Counted from the first letter of the stretch, positions 48,839 to 58,781 are shown. The stretch is DNA of 64,000 nt from Streptomyces canus 299MFChir4.1 (GCF_000383615.1 NZ_KB911602.1:23112-87111), one strand, 5' to 3'. Made by a program: numbers and translations. Notes: generated by a model not told the origin, from the letters alone.

Positions 48839-51800
48839 TCACTCGGTCAGCCAGGCCCGGATCGCCGCGGCCGTGGAATCGGCGTCCTGGTGGACGACGG
48901 AGTAGTGGTCGCCGGGGACGTCCGCGGTGTCGTGGGGCAGCGGCCAGTGCGGCAGCCAGTCACCCTCGGGGTCGCCGCGCCGCATCTCGGCGGTCGGCCG
49001 GCCGCGCAGCAGCAGCGTCGGCACGGGCGGGATCCCCGGATCCTGCTCGGGCCGCCATCCCTCCAGGACGCGCGCATAGCCACCGCCCGCGATGAGCAAC
49101 GAGTCGTCGAACTCCGCGACCACGTCCTCCGGCAGGGCGGCACCGGCGGCCATCAGGGCCAGGGCGCGTGCGTCCCCTCGCTGGAGCACGCCCGCGTGGG
49201 AGTCGACCAGGACGACACCGGCCGGCGGCTCTCCCGCGATCGCCAGACGGCGTGCCACCTCGTGGGCGATCACACCGCCTGCGCAGTAGCCGACCAGGAC
49301 GACGGGGCCGCCCCGGGCGATCTCGCGGACCGCGTCGGCGTGCGCCCGCGCCAGTGTCTCCATCGAGTCCGGAACCGCCCTGTGGGCACCGAATCCGGGG
49401 TGCTCCAGGAGGTACACGTCCCGTTCCCCGTCAAACCGTTCGGCCAGGCCGGTGGGGACACGGTGGAAGGGTGCCAGGTAGTCGGGGAGGTAAGCGAGCG
49501 CCGCGGCCCTTCCGCCGGTGCCGTTTCGGGCGAGCCGGACGGGTCGGACGGCGTGCCGGGCGCGGTCGTCCGCGGTGAAGGACGGCAGGGCGTACGAGGA
49601 GACGCACCGCAGGGTCATCGCCTCCAGCGGGCCCTGCTCGCGCAGGACGCGGTGGTAGAGGGTGGTGAACCGGTAGGCGGGCGAAGGCACTTGGGTCGGC
49701 GGCTCCGTCGCCGGGGTCTCCGTCGTCCGCTTCGCCGTGGTGGTCGTCGTCCCCGGCCCCGGGGTGTCCACCGGCTCGGGCAACGCACCCGCCGCCCCCA
49801 GCGCGGCGAGGAGGTGCGCCGACAGCCCCTCCAGCGTCGGGTGTTCGAGGACGACCGTCGGCGCCAGTCGCACCCGGGTGAACGCGCTGAGCCGGTTGCG
49901 GAACTGAAGGGCCGTCAGCGAGTCGAAGCCGAGCTGTCCGAACTCGCGGTCGGCCGGGAAGGCGTCCGCGTCCGGGAAGCCGAGCACGGCAGCGAGCTCG
50001 GCGCGGAGCAGACCGGCCAGCACAGCGGCGCGGTCGGCCTCTGGAGCGGCGGCGAGCCTCTTGCGCCAGGCACCGGGGGCCTGGTCGGCCGCCGGTGCCA
50101 CGGCGGCCGGCGTCGGGCGCGCCGGCCGCAGGTCCGCGAGCAACGGCAGGGGCGAGCCGCCCCACGTGGCGCGGGCGAACGGGACGGGCACCAGCACGGG
50201 TACCGCCGTGCGCAGCGCGGAGTCCAGCAGTTCGACGCCCGCCCGCTCGGTGATCGCGGGCACCTCGTCCTCGGCCGGCGGGTTCGGCCCGACCCGGCCC
50301 GCCATGCCGTCGTGCTGCGCGGTGGTCCAGGGTCCCCAGGCGAGCGACCGCGCGGGCAGCCCCCGGGCGGCCCGGTACGCGGCGAGCCCGTCGAGGAAGC
50401 CGTTGGCCGCCGCGTAGTTGGACTGTCCCGGCCTGCCCAGCACTCCGGCGGCCGAGGAGTAGAGCACGAACGCCGCCAGGCCCAGGCCCGCGGTCGCCTC
50501 GTGCAGATGCCAGGCGGCGTCCGCCTTGGGCGCCAGCACTTCGGCCACCCGCTTCGGCGTCATGCCGTCCACCACCCCGTCGGCCAGCACTCCGGCGAGA
50601 TGGAACACACCGGTCAGGGGCAGTCGGCAGGACCCGACCAGCGCGTCCACGGCGGACCGGTCGCTCACATCACAGGCCATCACCCGTACGTCCGCGTCCA
50701 GTTCGGCCGCCCAGTGGGGCGTACGGCCGCTGCGGCTCGCCAACAGCAGGTGCCGGGCTCCGTGTTCGGCCACGAGATACCGGGCGAGGCTCGCGCCGAG
50801 CGCCCCGGTGCCGCCGGTGATCAGCACGGTGCCGTCGGGATCGAGGGCGGGCGGCGCGGTGCTCGCGGGACCCGTGGTGACCAGCCTGGGCACCAGCACC
50901 GTGCCGTCGTGCAGGGCGAGTTGGGGTTCGCCGGAGCTCAGGGCTGCGTCCCGTGCCGCGGGCGTGAGGGTGCCGCCGCGGAGGTCGACCTGCACGATCC
51001 GGCCGGGGTGCTCGGACTGGGCGCTGCGCACGAACCCGGCCACCGCGGCCTGCGCCGGGTCCGGGTCGTCCCCGGTGGCTTTGTGCGTGAGCACCAGCAG
51101 ACGGCCCGGGCGGGTGCCGGCGACCCGGTCGCGCACCCGGGCGAGGACGGCCGTGACGAGGTCCCGGGTCCGGCCCGGCATGTCTTCGCCGGGCTGGTTC
51201 AACAGGTCTGCCGTGTCGAGGAGTTCGTGCTCGGTGTCGGCGTGCCCGGCTTCTGTGGCGGGCCGCCAGACCACCTGGTACAGCTCTGTCGGCCGCACCT
51301 TCGTCACCCGGGTGACGAGGGATTCGACGGTGGCCAGCGGCCGCCCGTCCACGCCGGTCAGCGTCACCCGTGTCTCGTCGGCCCCGAGTCGCTCCAGACG
51401 GACCCGGGCGGCGGAGGCGCCGGTCTCGTGCACGGTCACGCCGGTGCAGGCGAGCGGGACGCGCGCCTCGCCGGGCCCCTCGGCCAGCAGCGCGGCGTGC
51501 AGGGCGGCGTCGAACAGCGCGGGGTGCAGGGTGTACGAGCCGGCCTCCGCCGCCTCTTGAGAGCGCAGCGCCACCTCGGCGAAGGTCTCGGCACCGCGCA
51601 GCCAGAGCCCGGTGACCGCGCGGAAGGCCGGACCGTAGTGGTGCCCGTACGCGGCGAGCCGCTGGTAGTCGACGGCGACCTCCTCGGCGCCGGCGGGTGG
51701 CCAAGCGGTGTCCTGGGCGGCTGTGGGAGCTGTGCCGACCGGGGCCACCGACGCTTCGGCATGGCGCGTCCAGGTCGTGCCCGTCCGCGCCCACATGGCG

Positions 51801-54800
51801 ACCGGACGGTTCCCCTCCTCATCCGGGGCGTCCGCGACCACCTGGATCCGCACCGGGTCCGAGGCGGGCAGCACCAGCGGTTCGTGGAAGACCAGCTCGG
51901 ACAGCCGCAGCGGGCCCTTGGCCACGTCCGCCCCCGCCGCCCGGAAGGCCAGCTCGGCGAAGACCGTCGCGGGCACCAGCACCCGGTCGCCCATCACATG
52001 GTCCGCGAGCCAGGGCTGCCGTGCGGTGGACAGCGCGCCGCTGTACCGGGTCCCGGGCCCGTCGGCGTCCGGCTGCGCCTCGCCGACCAGCTTCCCGTCG
52101 GCCCCGCCGCCCTGGTCACGGACGTCGAGCCAGTAGCGCTGACGCTGGAAGGGGTACGTCGGCAACGCCCGCCGCCGGGCGCCGGTTCCGGCGTACACGG
52201 ACCGCCAGTCGACCGGCACACCGTGGACGTGCAGCTCCGCCAGGGCCGCGGCCGTCTCGGCACCGGACGTGAACAGGGCTCCGGAATCCGGCTCCACACC
52301 CTCCTCGGCCGCCGTGAGCAGGGCCGCCGACGGTCCCGCCTCCACGTACGCCGTCACCCCCGCCCGCGCCAGCCAATGCACCGCGTCAGCGAACAGCACG
52401 GTCTCCCGTGCCTGCCGTACCCAGTACGCGGCGGTCCTGATCGCGTCCGGTTCCGGGCGGCCGGTCAGCGTCGACACCACCGGGACGGACGGCCGGTGGT
52501 AGGTGACCGACTCCGCTACCTCCCGGAACGCGTCCAGCATCGGGTCGAGCAGCGGCGAGTGGAAGGCGTGGCTGACCTTCAACCGGGTTGCCGTGCGCCC
52601 GAGTCGGGCGGCCAGACCGGACACCGCCTCCTCGTCGCCAGACAGCACCACGGACTCGGGTCCGTTGACGGCCGCTACGGCGACCCGGGCGCCGGGTTCC
52701 TCGTCGAGCCGTTTCACCACGTCCGCCAGGGGCGCCCGTACGGCGAACATGGCTCCACCCGCGGGCAGTTCGGCCATCAGCCGGCCCCGCGCGGCCACCA
52801 GCCGTACCGCGTCGGCCCGCGAGAAGACGCCCGCGATGTGCGCGGCGGCCAGTTCGCCGATCGAGTGGCCGACCAGGAAGTCGGGGCGTACACCGCAGTC
52901 GGCGAGGAGGGTGTGCAGCGCGACCTCGTAGGCGAACAGGGCGGGTTGGGCGTAGTCGGTGCGGTGCAGGAGGTCGCTGTCGGGGTCGTCGATCACCTCG
53001 CGCAGGGGACGGCCGAGCAACGGGGTGAAGCTGTCGCACAGTTCGCCGAAGGGGGTGGCGAACGCGGGGAAGCGCGCCGCGAGTTCACGGCCCATGCCGG
53101 TCCGTTGGGCGCCCTGGCCCGTGCAGAGCAGCGCCACCTTGGCGGTACCGCGCGCGGTGCCCTTGCGCAGTGCGGGGCTGTCGGCGCCGTCGGCCAACTC
53201 GCGTAATCCGGCGAGGAGTCCTTCGGTCCCGTTGGCCAGGACGGCGGCACGGCGCTGGAGGGGTGCGCGGGTGGTCGCGAGCGAGTAGGCGACGTCCAGC
53301 GCGTCCGTCTCCCCGTCGGCGTCGGCCAGCGCGCTCGCCAACGCCCGGGCATGGGCGCGCAGTCCGGCCTCGTCGCTGCCGCCGACGAGCCAGGAGGTGA
53401 CGGTGCCCGGGCCGGAGCGGACGCGCCGCGGCTCCGGCGCCGCCCCCTCGGCTTCCCCCGGCTCCTCGATGATCAGGTGCGCGTTGGTCCCGCCGATCCC
53501 GAACGACGAGACCGCCGCCCGGCGCGGCCGGTCGCGCTCCGGCCAGGGCCGGGCCCGGTCCAGCAGCCGTACCGCCCCGTCGGACCAGTCGACGTGCGGC
53601 GACGGCCGCTCCGCGTAGAGCGACCTGGGCAGTTCGCCGTGGCGCATCGCCTCGATCACCTTGATGACACCGGCGACCCCGGCCGCGGCCTGGGTGTGCC
53701 CGACGTTCGACTTCACCGAGCCGAGCCACACCGGGTCGTCGGCGTCGCGGCCCCGGCCGTAGGTGGCCAGCAAGGCGCCCGCCTCGACGGGGTCGCCGAG
53801 CGCGGTCCCGGTGCCATGGCCCTCGACGACGTCGACATCGGCCGTGTCCAGCCCGGCGTCGGCCAACGCCAGCCGGATCAGCTCGCGTTGGGCCTGCCCG
53901 TTGGGGGCGGTGAGGCCGTTGGAGGCGCCGTCCTGGTTCACGGCGGAGCCGCGCAGCACGGCCAGGACCGGATGGCCGTTGCGCCGGGCGTCCGACAGCT
54001 TCTCCAGCAGCACCAGGCCGACCCCCTCGGCCCACGCGGTGCCGTCGGCGCCGTCCGCGAAGGACCGGCAACGGCCGTCCGCCGACAGCCCGCGCTGCCT
54101 GCTGAACACCACGAACGGCTTCGGACTGGTCAGTACGGTCACGCCTCCCGCCAGCGCGAGGGTGCACTCGCCCGCGCGCAGCGCCGCGGCGGCCAGGTCC
54201 ATGGCGACGAGCGAGGACGAGCAGGCCGTGTCGACGGTCAGGGCGGGACCGCGCAGGCCCAGCACGTAGGAGATCCGCCCGGAGGCCACGCTGCCCGCCG
54301 ACCCGACGCCGATGTGCGACTCCAGCGCGTGCGCCGGGGCCCCGGCGCCGTATCCGCCGTGCATCAGGCCGACATAGACGCCGGTGGCGCTGCCGCGCAG
54401 CGAGGGCGCGGAGATGCCGGCGCGCTCCAGCGTCTCCCAGGCGACTTCGAGCAGCAGCCGGTGCTGCGGGTCCGTGGCGGTGGCCTCGCGCGGCGAGATG
54501 CCGAAGAAGAGCGGGTCGAAGTCGGCCGCGTCGGTGAGGAAGCCGCCGCGTCGGGTGTACGTCGTCCCGAGCCGGTCGGGGTCGGGGTGGTACAGGGCGT
54601 CGACATCCCAGCCCCGGTCGGCCGGGAACTCCCCGGTGGCGTCCACGCCGTCGGACACCAGCCGCCAGAGGTCCTCGGGCGAGCGCACCCCGCCCGGGTA
54701 ACGGCAGCCGGCGGCCACGATCGCGATCGGCTCGGCGGCGGGGCCGCGGCGCGGAACCCTGGTCGCGGACCCGCCGCCGTGCAGCCGCTCGTCCAGGTGC

Positions 54801-56794
54801 GCGGCGACCGCGGCGGGCGTCGGGTGGTCCCAGACCAGGGTGGCGGGCAGCCGCAGTCCGGTACGGAGGCCGAGCCGGTGCCACAGGGTCATCGCGCCCA
54901 TGGAGGTGAGACCGAGGTCGGCGAAGGCGGTGTGCGGGTCGATCGCCGCCGCGTCGGTGACGGGTGCCTCGTCACGGTCGGCAGCCTCGTGCCCGACGGA
55001 CCGTTCACGGCCCACGAACTCGGCGCGAACCGCAGCATCCTGACCGCCCGACCCTTCACGGCCCCTGGCCGCCGGCTCACGCAGGGCCGCGGGCCTGTCG
55101 GCAGCCGCGAGCCCACCGCCCACGGCCACTTCCGCGACCGTCCCACCTCCGCGGCCCCCCACACCCCCGTTGACCACCGACGCGCCGCCGATCGCGGCCG
55201 TCTCCGCGCACACCAGCTCGGTCAGCACCACCCGGCGCTCCGCCGGGGTCCGGTCGGCGAGTCCCGCGAGGGCCTCCTCGGCCGGGCGGGCGGCGAGGCC
55301 CTCCCTGAGGACGGCCCGTCGCGGCTTGCCTGCCGCGGTGCGGGGGATGGCCGGGGTGACCAGGACGTCCTCGGGGACCTTGTGCGCGGAGAGCACCTCG
55401 GCGCAGGCCCGCAGCAGCGCGCCCGTGTCGAGGGCCCGCTCGTCCGGTACGACGAACGCGACCGGAACCTCGCCGAGCAGCGGGTGCGGCCGCGCCACCA
55501 CCGCCGCCTCCAGCACCCCGGGCAGCCCGCGCAGCACCTGCTCGACCTCGACGGGGTCGACGTTCTCCCCGCCCCGCACGATTCGGTCGTTCACGCGCCC
55601 GGTGACGGTCAGGTGCCCGTGCTCACCCAGTCGCCCCAGGTCACCGGTGCGGTACCAGCCGTCGCCGTCCACCCCCGCCCCGTCGCGGTAGCCGAGCATG
55701 ACGCCGGGCCCGCGCACCCAGATCTCCCCCTCGGCGCCCACGACCTCCGTGCCGGTCCCGGGCTCGACGAACCGCACCTCCATGCCGGGCAGCACGGCCC
55801 CGCTGCTGCCCCGCACCCGCGGCCCCGCAGGCGACTCCATCGCGATCTTGCCGCAGGTCTCGGTGGAGCCGTACCCGTCGAGCAGCGGCACCCCGAGCCG
55901 CGCCTCGACGCGCTCCCGCAACTCCGGATCGCTCGGTGCCCCGGCGGTGACGCAGACCCGCAGCGAGGGCACCTCGCCGAGTCCGGCGTCCAGTAACTGC
56001 TGGTAGGTGAGCGGCACTCCACCCAGTACGGTCGGCGCGAACCCCTCGGTCAGCCGTACCAGCGCGGCCGGTTCCCGCACCGCGGTGATCCGCGCGCTGC
56101 CGCCCGCCACGGTCGTGCCGAGGACGCAGAGCGAGTGGGCGTAGGTGTGCGCGAGCGGCAACGGCCACAGCAGCCGGTCGTCCGCCGAGAGCCCCAGCCG
56201 GGGCACATAGCAGGCGACCGGTGACCACAGCGCGGACCGCTGGCTGGCGACGGCGGCCCTGGGGGTGCCCGAGGTGCCGGAGGTGTACAGCAGCCAGGCG
56301 GGCTCGTCCAGGGCGAGGTCGTCGCGGGGTCCGGGTGAACGGCCGTCCGCCACGAGGTCGTCGAAGTGCACGACCCCCTCGGGCACGGGTCCCTCGCCGG
56401 TCACCACCAGTCGCGGTGACCGCTCCCCCACCACGCTGGCGATCCGCGCCAACTGCCGCCGGTCGACGACCAGTACGTCGGGATCACAGTCGGCGAGCAG
56501 CGCCGCGAGCTCGGCATGAGTGCCGCGCGGGCTCAGCGGGACTCCGACGGCGGCGGCCCGCACCGTGGCGAGCAGTCCCTCCACCAGCTCGACGCCGTTG
56601 TCGAGGCAGAACGCCACCGTGGCCCCGCGGTCCACCCCGAGCGCGCCCGCCAACCGCCGTGTCCGGAGCTCCAGTTCGGCCCAGTTCACCGCCCGCCGGT
56701 CATCGGCGAAGGCGAGCTTCGCGCCGTACCGCGAGGCGTTCTCGACCAGCAACTCCGCCACGGGCCGGACCGCGGACTCTGCCCCGACGCGCAT
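48839..56794 (-). CDS. Self-loading type I PKS: ligase-ACP-KS-AT-DH-KR-ACP-TE
   Basis: Single polypeptide of 2,651 residues. Acyl-AMP ligase (about 1-520; YTSGTSGTPRA, YGSTETCG, Lys in TAAGKPRR) should activate a free acid and load ACP1 (Ser near 630, DLGLTSMG). KS about 686-1110 (TACSSS, EGHGTGT, NVGHTQ). AT about 1225-1510 with GHSIGE and HAFH, the malonyl-CoA type. DH about 1575-1840 (HVMGDRVLVP; FDAALH). KR about 1990-2180 (GGTGALG; S/Y in YSSAAGVLGRPGQSNYAAANG; LAD as for B-type). ACP2 Ser near 2291; TE about 2400-2651 with GYCAGG (Cys near 2504 where Ser is usual) and GDHYSVVHQ. No ER or methyltransferase. TTA codons at 55994-55996 (codon 267) and 53204-53206 (codon 1197) make translation probably bldA-dependent. 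Confidence 0.93.
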   Translation of the reverse strand: MRVGAESAVRPVAELLVENASRYGAKLAFADDRRAVNWAELELRTRRLAGALGVDRGATVAFCLDNGVELVEGLLATVRAAAVGVPLSPRGTHAELAALLADCDPDVLVVDRRQLARIASVVGERSPRLVVTGEGPVPEGVVHFDDLVADGRSPGPRDDLALDEPAWLLYTSGTSGTPRAAVASQRSALWSPVACYVPRLGLSADDRLLWPLPLAHTYAHSLCVLGTTVAGGSARITAVREPAALVRLTEGFAPTVLGGVPLTYQQLLDAGLGEVPSLRVCVTAGAPSDPELRERVEARLGVPLLDGYGSTETCGKIAMESPAGPRVRGSSGAVLPGMEVRFVEPGTGTEVVGAEGEIWVRGPGVMLGYRDGAGVDGDGWYRTGDLGRLGEHGHLTVTGRVNDRIVRGGENVDPVEVEQVLRGLPGVLEAAVVARPHPLLGEVPVAFVVPDERALDTGALLRACAEVLSAHKVPEDVLVTPAIPRTAAGKPRRAVLREGLAARPAEEALAGLADRTPAERRVVLTELVCAETAAIGGASVVNGGVGGRGGGTVAEVAVGGGLAAADRPAALREPAARGREGSGGQDAAVRAEFVGRERSVGHEAADRDEAPVTDAAAIDPHTAFADLGLTSMGAMTLWHRLGLRTGLRLPATLVWDHPTPAAVAAHLDERLHGGGSATRVPRRGPAAEPIAIVAAGCRYPGGVRSPEDLWRLVSDGVDATGEFPADRGWDVDALYHPDPDRLGTTYTRRGGFLTDAADFDPLFFGISPREATATDPQHRLLLEVAWETLERAGISAPSLRGSATGVYVGLMHGGYGAGAPAHALESHIGVGSAGSVASGRISYVLGLRGPALTVDTACSSSLVAMDLAAAALRAGECTLALAGGVTVLTSPKPFVVFSRQRGLSADGRCRSFADGADGTAWAEGVGLVLLEKLSDARRNGHPVLAVLRGSAVNQDGASNGLTAPNGQAQRELIRLALADAGLDTADVDVVEGHGTGTALGDPVEAGALLATYGRGRDADDPVWLGSVKSNVGHTQAAAGVAGVIKVIEAMRHGELPRSLYAERPSPHVDWSDGAVRLLDRARPWPERDRPRRAAVSSFGIGGTNAHLIIEEPGEAEGAAPEPRRVRSGPGTVTSWLVGGSDEAGLRAHARALASALADADGETDALDVAYSLATTRAPLQRRAAVLANGTEGLLAGLRELADGADSPALRKGTARGTAKVALLCTGQGAQRTGMGRELAARFPAFATPFGELCDSFTPLLGRPLREVIDDPDSDLLHRTDYAQPALFAYEVALHTLLADCGVRPDFLVGHSIGELAAAHIAGVFSRADAVRLVAARGRLMAELPAGGAMFAVRAPLADVVKRLDEEPGARVAVAAVNGPESVVLSGDEEAVSGLAARLGRTATRLKVSHAFHSPLLDPMLDAFREVAESVTYHRPSVPVVSTLTGRPEPDAIRTAAYWVRQARETVLFADAVHWLARAGVTAYVEAGPSAALLTAAEEGVEPDSGALFTSGAETAAALAELHVHGVPVDWRSVYAGTGARRRALPTYPFQRQRYWLDVRDQGGGADGKLVGEAQPDADGPGTRYSGALSTARQPWLADHVMGDRVLVPATVFAELAFRAAGADVAKGPLRLSELVFHEPLVLPASDPVRIQVVADAPDEEGNRPVAMWARTGTTWTRHAEASVAPVGTAPTAAQDTAWPPAGAEEVAVDYQRLAAYGHHYGPAFRAVTGLWLRGAETFAEVALRSQEAAEAGSYTLHPALFDAALHAALLAEGPGEARVPLACTGVTVHETGASAARVRLERLGADETRVTLTGVDGRPLATVESLVTRVTKVRPTELYQVVWRPATEAGHADTEHELLDTADLLNQPGEDMPGRTRDLVTAVLARVRDRVAGTRPGRLLVLTHKATGDDPDPAQAAVAGFVRSAQSEHPGRIVQVDLRGGTLTPAARDAALSSGEPQLALHDGTVLVPRLVTTGPASTAPPALDPDGTVLITGGTGALGASLARYLVAEHGARHLLLASRSGRTPHWAAELDADVRVMACDVSDRSAVDALVGSCRLPLTGVFHLAGVLADGVVDGMTPKRVAEVLAPKADAAWHLHEATAGLGLAAFVLYSSAAGVLGRPGQSNYAAANGFLDGLAAYRAARGLPARSLAWGPWTTAQHDGMAGRVGPNPPAEDEVPAITERAGVELLDSALRTAVPVLVPVPFARATWGGSPLPLLADLRPARPTPAAVAPAADQAPGAWRKRLAAAPEADRAAVLAGLLRAELAAVLGFPDADAFPADREFGQLGFDSLTALQFRNRLSAFTRVRLAPTVVLEHPTLEGLSAHLLAALGAAGALPEPVDTPGPGTTTTTAKRTTETPATEPPTQVPSPAYRFTTLYHRVLREQGPLEAMTLRCVSSYALPSFTADDRARHAVRPVRLARNGTGGRAAALAYLPDYLAPFHRVPTGLAERFDGERDVYLLEHPGFGAHRAVPDSMETLARAHADAVREIARGGPVVLVGYCAGGVIAHEVARRLAIAGEPPAGVVLVDSHAGVLQRGDARALALMAAGAALPEDVVAEFDDSLLIAGGGYARVLEGWRPEQDPGIPPVPTLLLRGRPTAEMRRGDPEGDWLPHWPLPHDTADVPGDHYSVVHQDADSTAAAIRAWLTE

Positions 56795-56923
56795 CGGGCC
56801 TCCCTCTGGATCACCGAATCCGCACCGTATCCCGCCCGGACGCCCGCCACCGCATCACAAGTGGACGCAGGGCGGGCGGAGTTGGCGGAACCGGCCACCG
56901 GACTCGGTGAACGGGACCCGGGG
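56795..56923. promoter_or_regulatory. PKS upstream region
   Basis: 129 bases between msrB and the PKS. The ribosome-binding site GAGGGAGGCCCG precedes the ATG at 56794. I see no convincing -35/-10 pair and no regulator gene, so the cluster depends on an outside activator. Confidence 0.4.
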
Positions 56924-57331
56924 TCAGCTCTCGTCGGCCGTCAACCGCAGGGAGATGCTGTTGATGCAGTACCGCTGGTCGGTGGGTGTCGGATACCCCT
57001 CACCATCGAACACATGTCCGAGGTGTGAGCCGCAGCGGGCGCAGCGCACCTCCGTGCGCACCATCCCGTGCGAGCGGTCCTGGATCAGTTCGACCGCGTC
57101 GGTGTCCTTCGGGTCGTAGAAGGACGGCCAGCCGCAGTGGGACTCGAACTTCTCGGTGGAGGTGAAGAGTTCGGCACCGCAGGCACGACAGGAGTACACG
57201 CCCGTGGCCTTGGTGTCGGTGTACTCACCGGTGAAGGCGGGTTCCGTTCCGGCCTGGCGGAGTACGGCGTACTCGGCCGGGGTCAGCTCCGCCCGCCACT
57301 GCTCGTCCGGCTTTTCGACGTCGTACGACAT
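56924..57331 (-). CDS. msrB: Methionine-(R)-sulfoxide reductase
   Basis: MsrB of 135 residues repairing methionine-R-sulfoxide in cytoplasmic proteins. Two CxxC pairs for zinc (SCRACG, RCARCGSHLGHVF) and the catalytic Cys in QRYCINSISL are present, as is the substrate pocket GWPSFYDP. It is 13 bases downstream of murC, so the two may be cotranscribed. Confidence 0.96.
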   Translation of the reverse strand: MSYDVEKPDEQWRAELTPAEYAVLRQAGTEPAFTGEYTDTKATGVYSCRACGAELFTSTEKFESHCGWPSFYDPKDTDAVELIQDRSHGMVRTEVRCARCGSHLGHVFDGEGYPTPTDQRYCINSISLRLTADES

Positions 57332-57344
57332 GAAGCTCAGCCCC

Positions 57345-58736
57345 TTACTGTGCGAGACGGTCCAGGATCAGCGGGCCGAGGTCCGTCACGTCACCCGCGC
57401 CCATGGTGAGAACGAGATCACCGGCCTTCGCCATTCCCGCGACCGCCTCCGGCACGTCCGCCTTGTCGTGGACCGGCGTCACGTCCGCGCCCGCGGCCCG
57501 CGCCGCGTCGATGATCAGCGCGCTCGTCACCCCGGGGATCGGGTCCTCGCGGGCCGGGTAGATGTCCAGGACCAGCGAGCCGTCCGCGAGCGCGAGGGCC
57601 TCGCCCATCTCCTGGCCGAGCTCCTGCGTCCGCGAGAACAGATGGGGCTGGAAGACCACGAGGATGCGGGCGTCACCGGCGGCGGCCCGCATGGCCTCCA
57701 GGTCCGCCGTCATCTCGGTGGGGTGGTGGGCGTAGGAGTCGATGACCTGCACCCCGGCCGCCTCGCCCTTGAGCTGGAGGCGCCGCTTGACACCGGTGTA
57801 CGCGGCCAGTGCTGGTGCCAGCTCGGCGGCGGGGATCCCGAGGGCCACGCCGGCGGCCAGCGCGGCCACCGCGTTGTGCGCGTAGTGGCGGCCGGGGACG
57901 GAGACCGCGAAGGTGAGCTCCGCGCCGTCGAGGAGCACGGTGACCTCGCTCTTGAGGCCCTGCGCCACGACCGAGAGCACCCGCACGTCGGCGTCCTCGG
58001 CGTCGCCGTACGTCACCACGCGCACGCCGCTCGCCGTGACGCGCCGGGTCAGCTCCCGCGCGCCCTCGTGGTCGGCGTTGATCACCAGCGTGCCGCCCTT
58101 GGCGATCCGGCCGACGAAGGTCTCGAAGGACTCGTAGATCTCGTCCATCGACGCGTAGTTGGCGTGGTGGTCGAGCTCGACGTTGAGGACGATGGCGACC
58201 TCGGGGGCGTACTTGTGGAAGCTGCGGTCCGATTCGTCCGCCTCGGCGACGAAGATCTCGCCCTCGCCGTGCAGCGCGTTCGAGCCGGGGGCGTCCAGGT
58301 CGCCGCCGATGGCGTACGACGGCTTCAGGCCCAGCTCGGACAGGGAGACCGCCAGCATCGAGGTCGTGGTCGTCTTGCCGTGCGTGCCCGCGACCGCGAT
58401 CGGCCTGAGGCCGTCCATCAGCGAGGCGAGGGCGTCGGAGCGGTGCACGACCGGGATGCCGAGCTCGGCCGCCCGGGCCAGCTCGGGGTTGTCGGCCCGG
58501 ATCGCCGACGACACGACCACACAGGTGGCGTCGGCCGCCAGGTGCTCGGACGCGTGCCCGATGTGCACGGTCGCGCCGAGCGCGCGCAGGGCCTCCGCGG
58601 TCGCGGACTCCTTGGCGTCACTGCCGGCCACCTTCGCGCCGCGCTGCGCGAGGATCTTCGCGATCCCCGACATCCCGGCCCCACCGATCCCGATGAAGTG
58701 CGGTCGGTCCATGGCGGTAGGAAGGCCGGGTGCCAT
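57345..58736 (-). CDS. murC: UDP-N-acetylmuramate--L-alanine ligase
   Basis: Cytoplasmic peptidoglycan enzyme of 463 residues adding L-alanine to UDP-MurNAc with ATP. Family marks: HFIGIGGAGMSGIA at the N-terminus, Mur ligase ATP site VAGTHGKTTTTSML, YAHHPTEM and FQPHLFSRT. GGGGAGACAC is upstream of the ATG at 58736. In this genome it is not next to murG or murD within the window. Confidence 0.96.
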   Translation of the reverse strand: MAPGLPTAMDRPHFIGIGGAGMSGIAKILAQRGAKVAGSDAKESATAEALRALGATVHIGHASEHLAADATCVVVSSAIRADNPELARAAELGIPVVHRSDALASLMDGLRPIAVAGTHGKTTTTSMLAVSLSELGLKPSYAIGGDLDAPGSNALHGEGEIFVAEADESDRSFHKYAPEVAIVLNVELDHHANYASMDEIYESFETFVGRIAKGGTLVINADHEGARELTRRVTASGVRVVTYGDAEDADVRVLSVVAQGLKSEVTVLLDGAELTFAVSVPGRHYAHNAVAALAAGVALGIPAAELAPALAAYTGVKRRLQLKGEAAGVQVIDSYAHHPTEMTADLEAMRAAAGDARILVVFQPHLFSRTQELGQEMGEALALADGSLVLDIYPAREDPIPGVTSALIIDAARAAGADVTPVHDKADVPEAVAGMAKAGDLVLTMGAGDVTDLGPLILDRLAQ

Positions 58737-58781
58737 GCGTGTGTCTCCCCAAGGTGGTGCGGTACGGATGCGGGGTTCAGC

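Noticed and set aside
48839..56794. 6-methylsalicylate-type iterative PKS
   Set aside because: The KS-AT-DH-KR-ACP core looks alike, but the ligase-ACP loader and C-terminal TE are not part of that class; iteration remains possible but is not shown.
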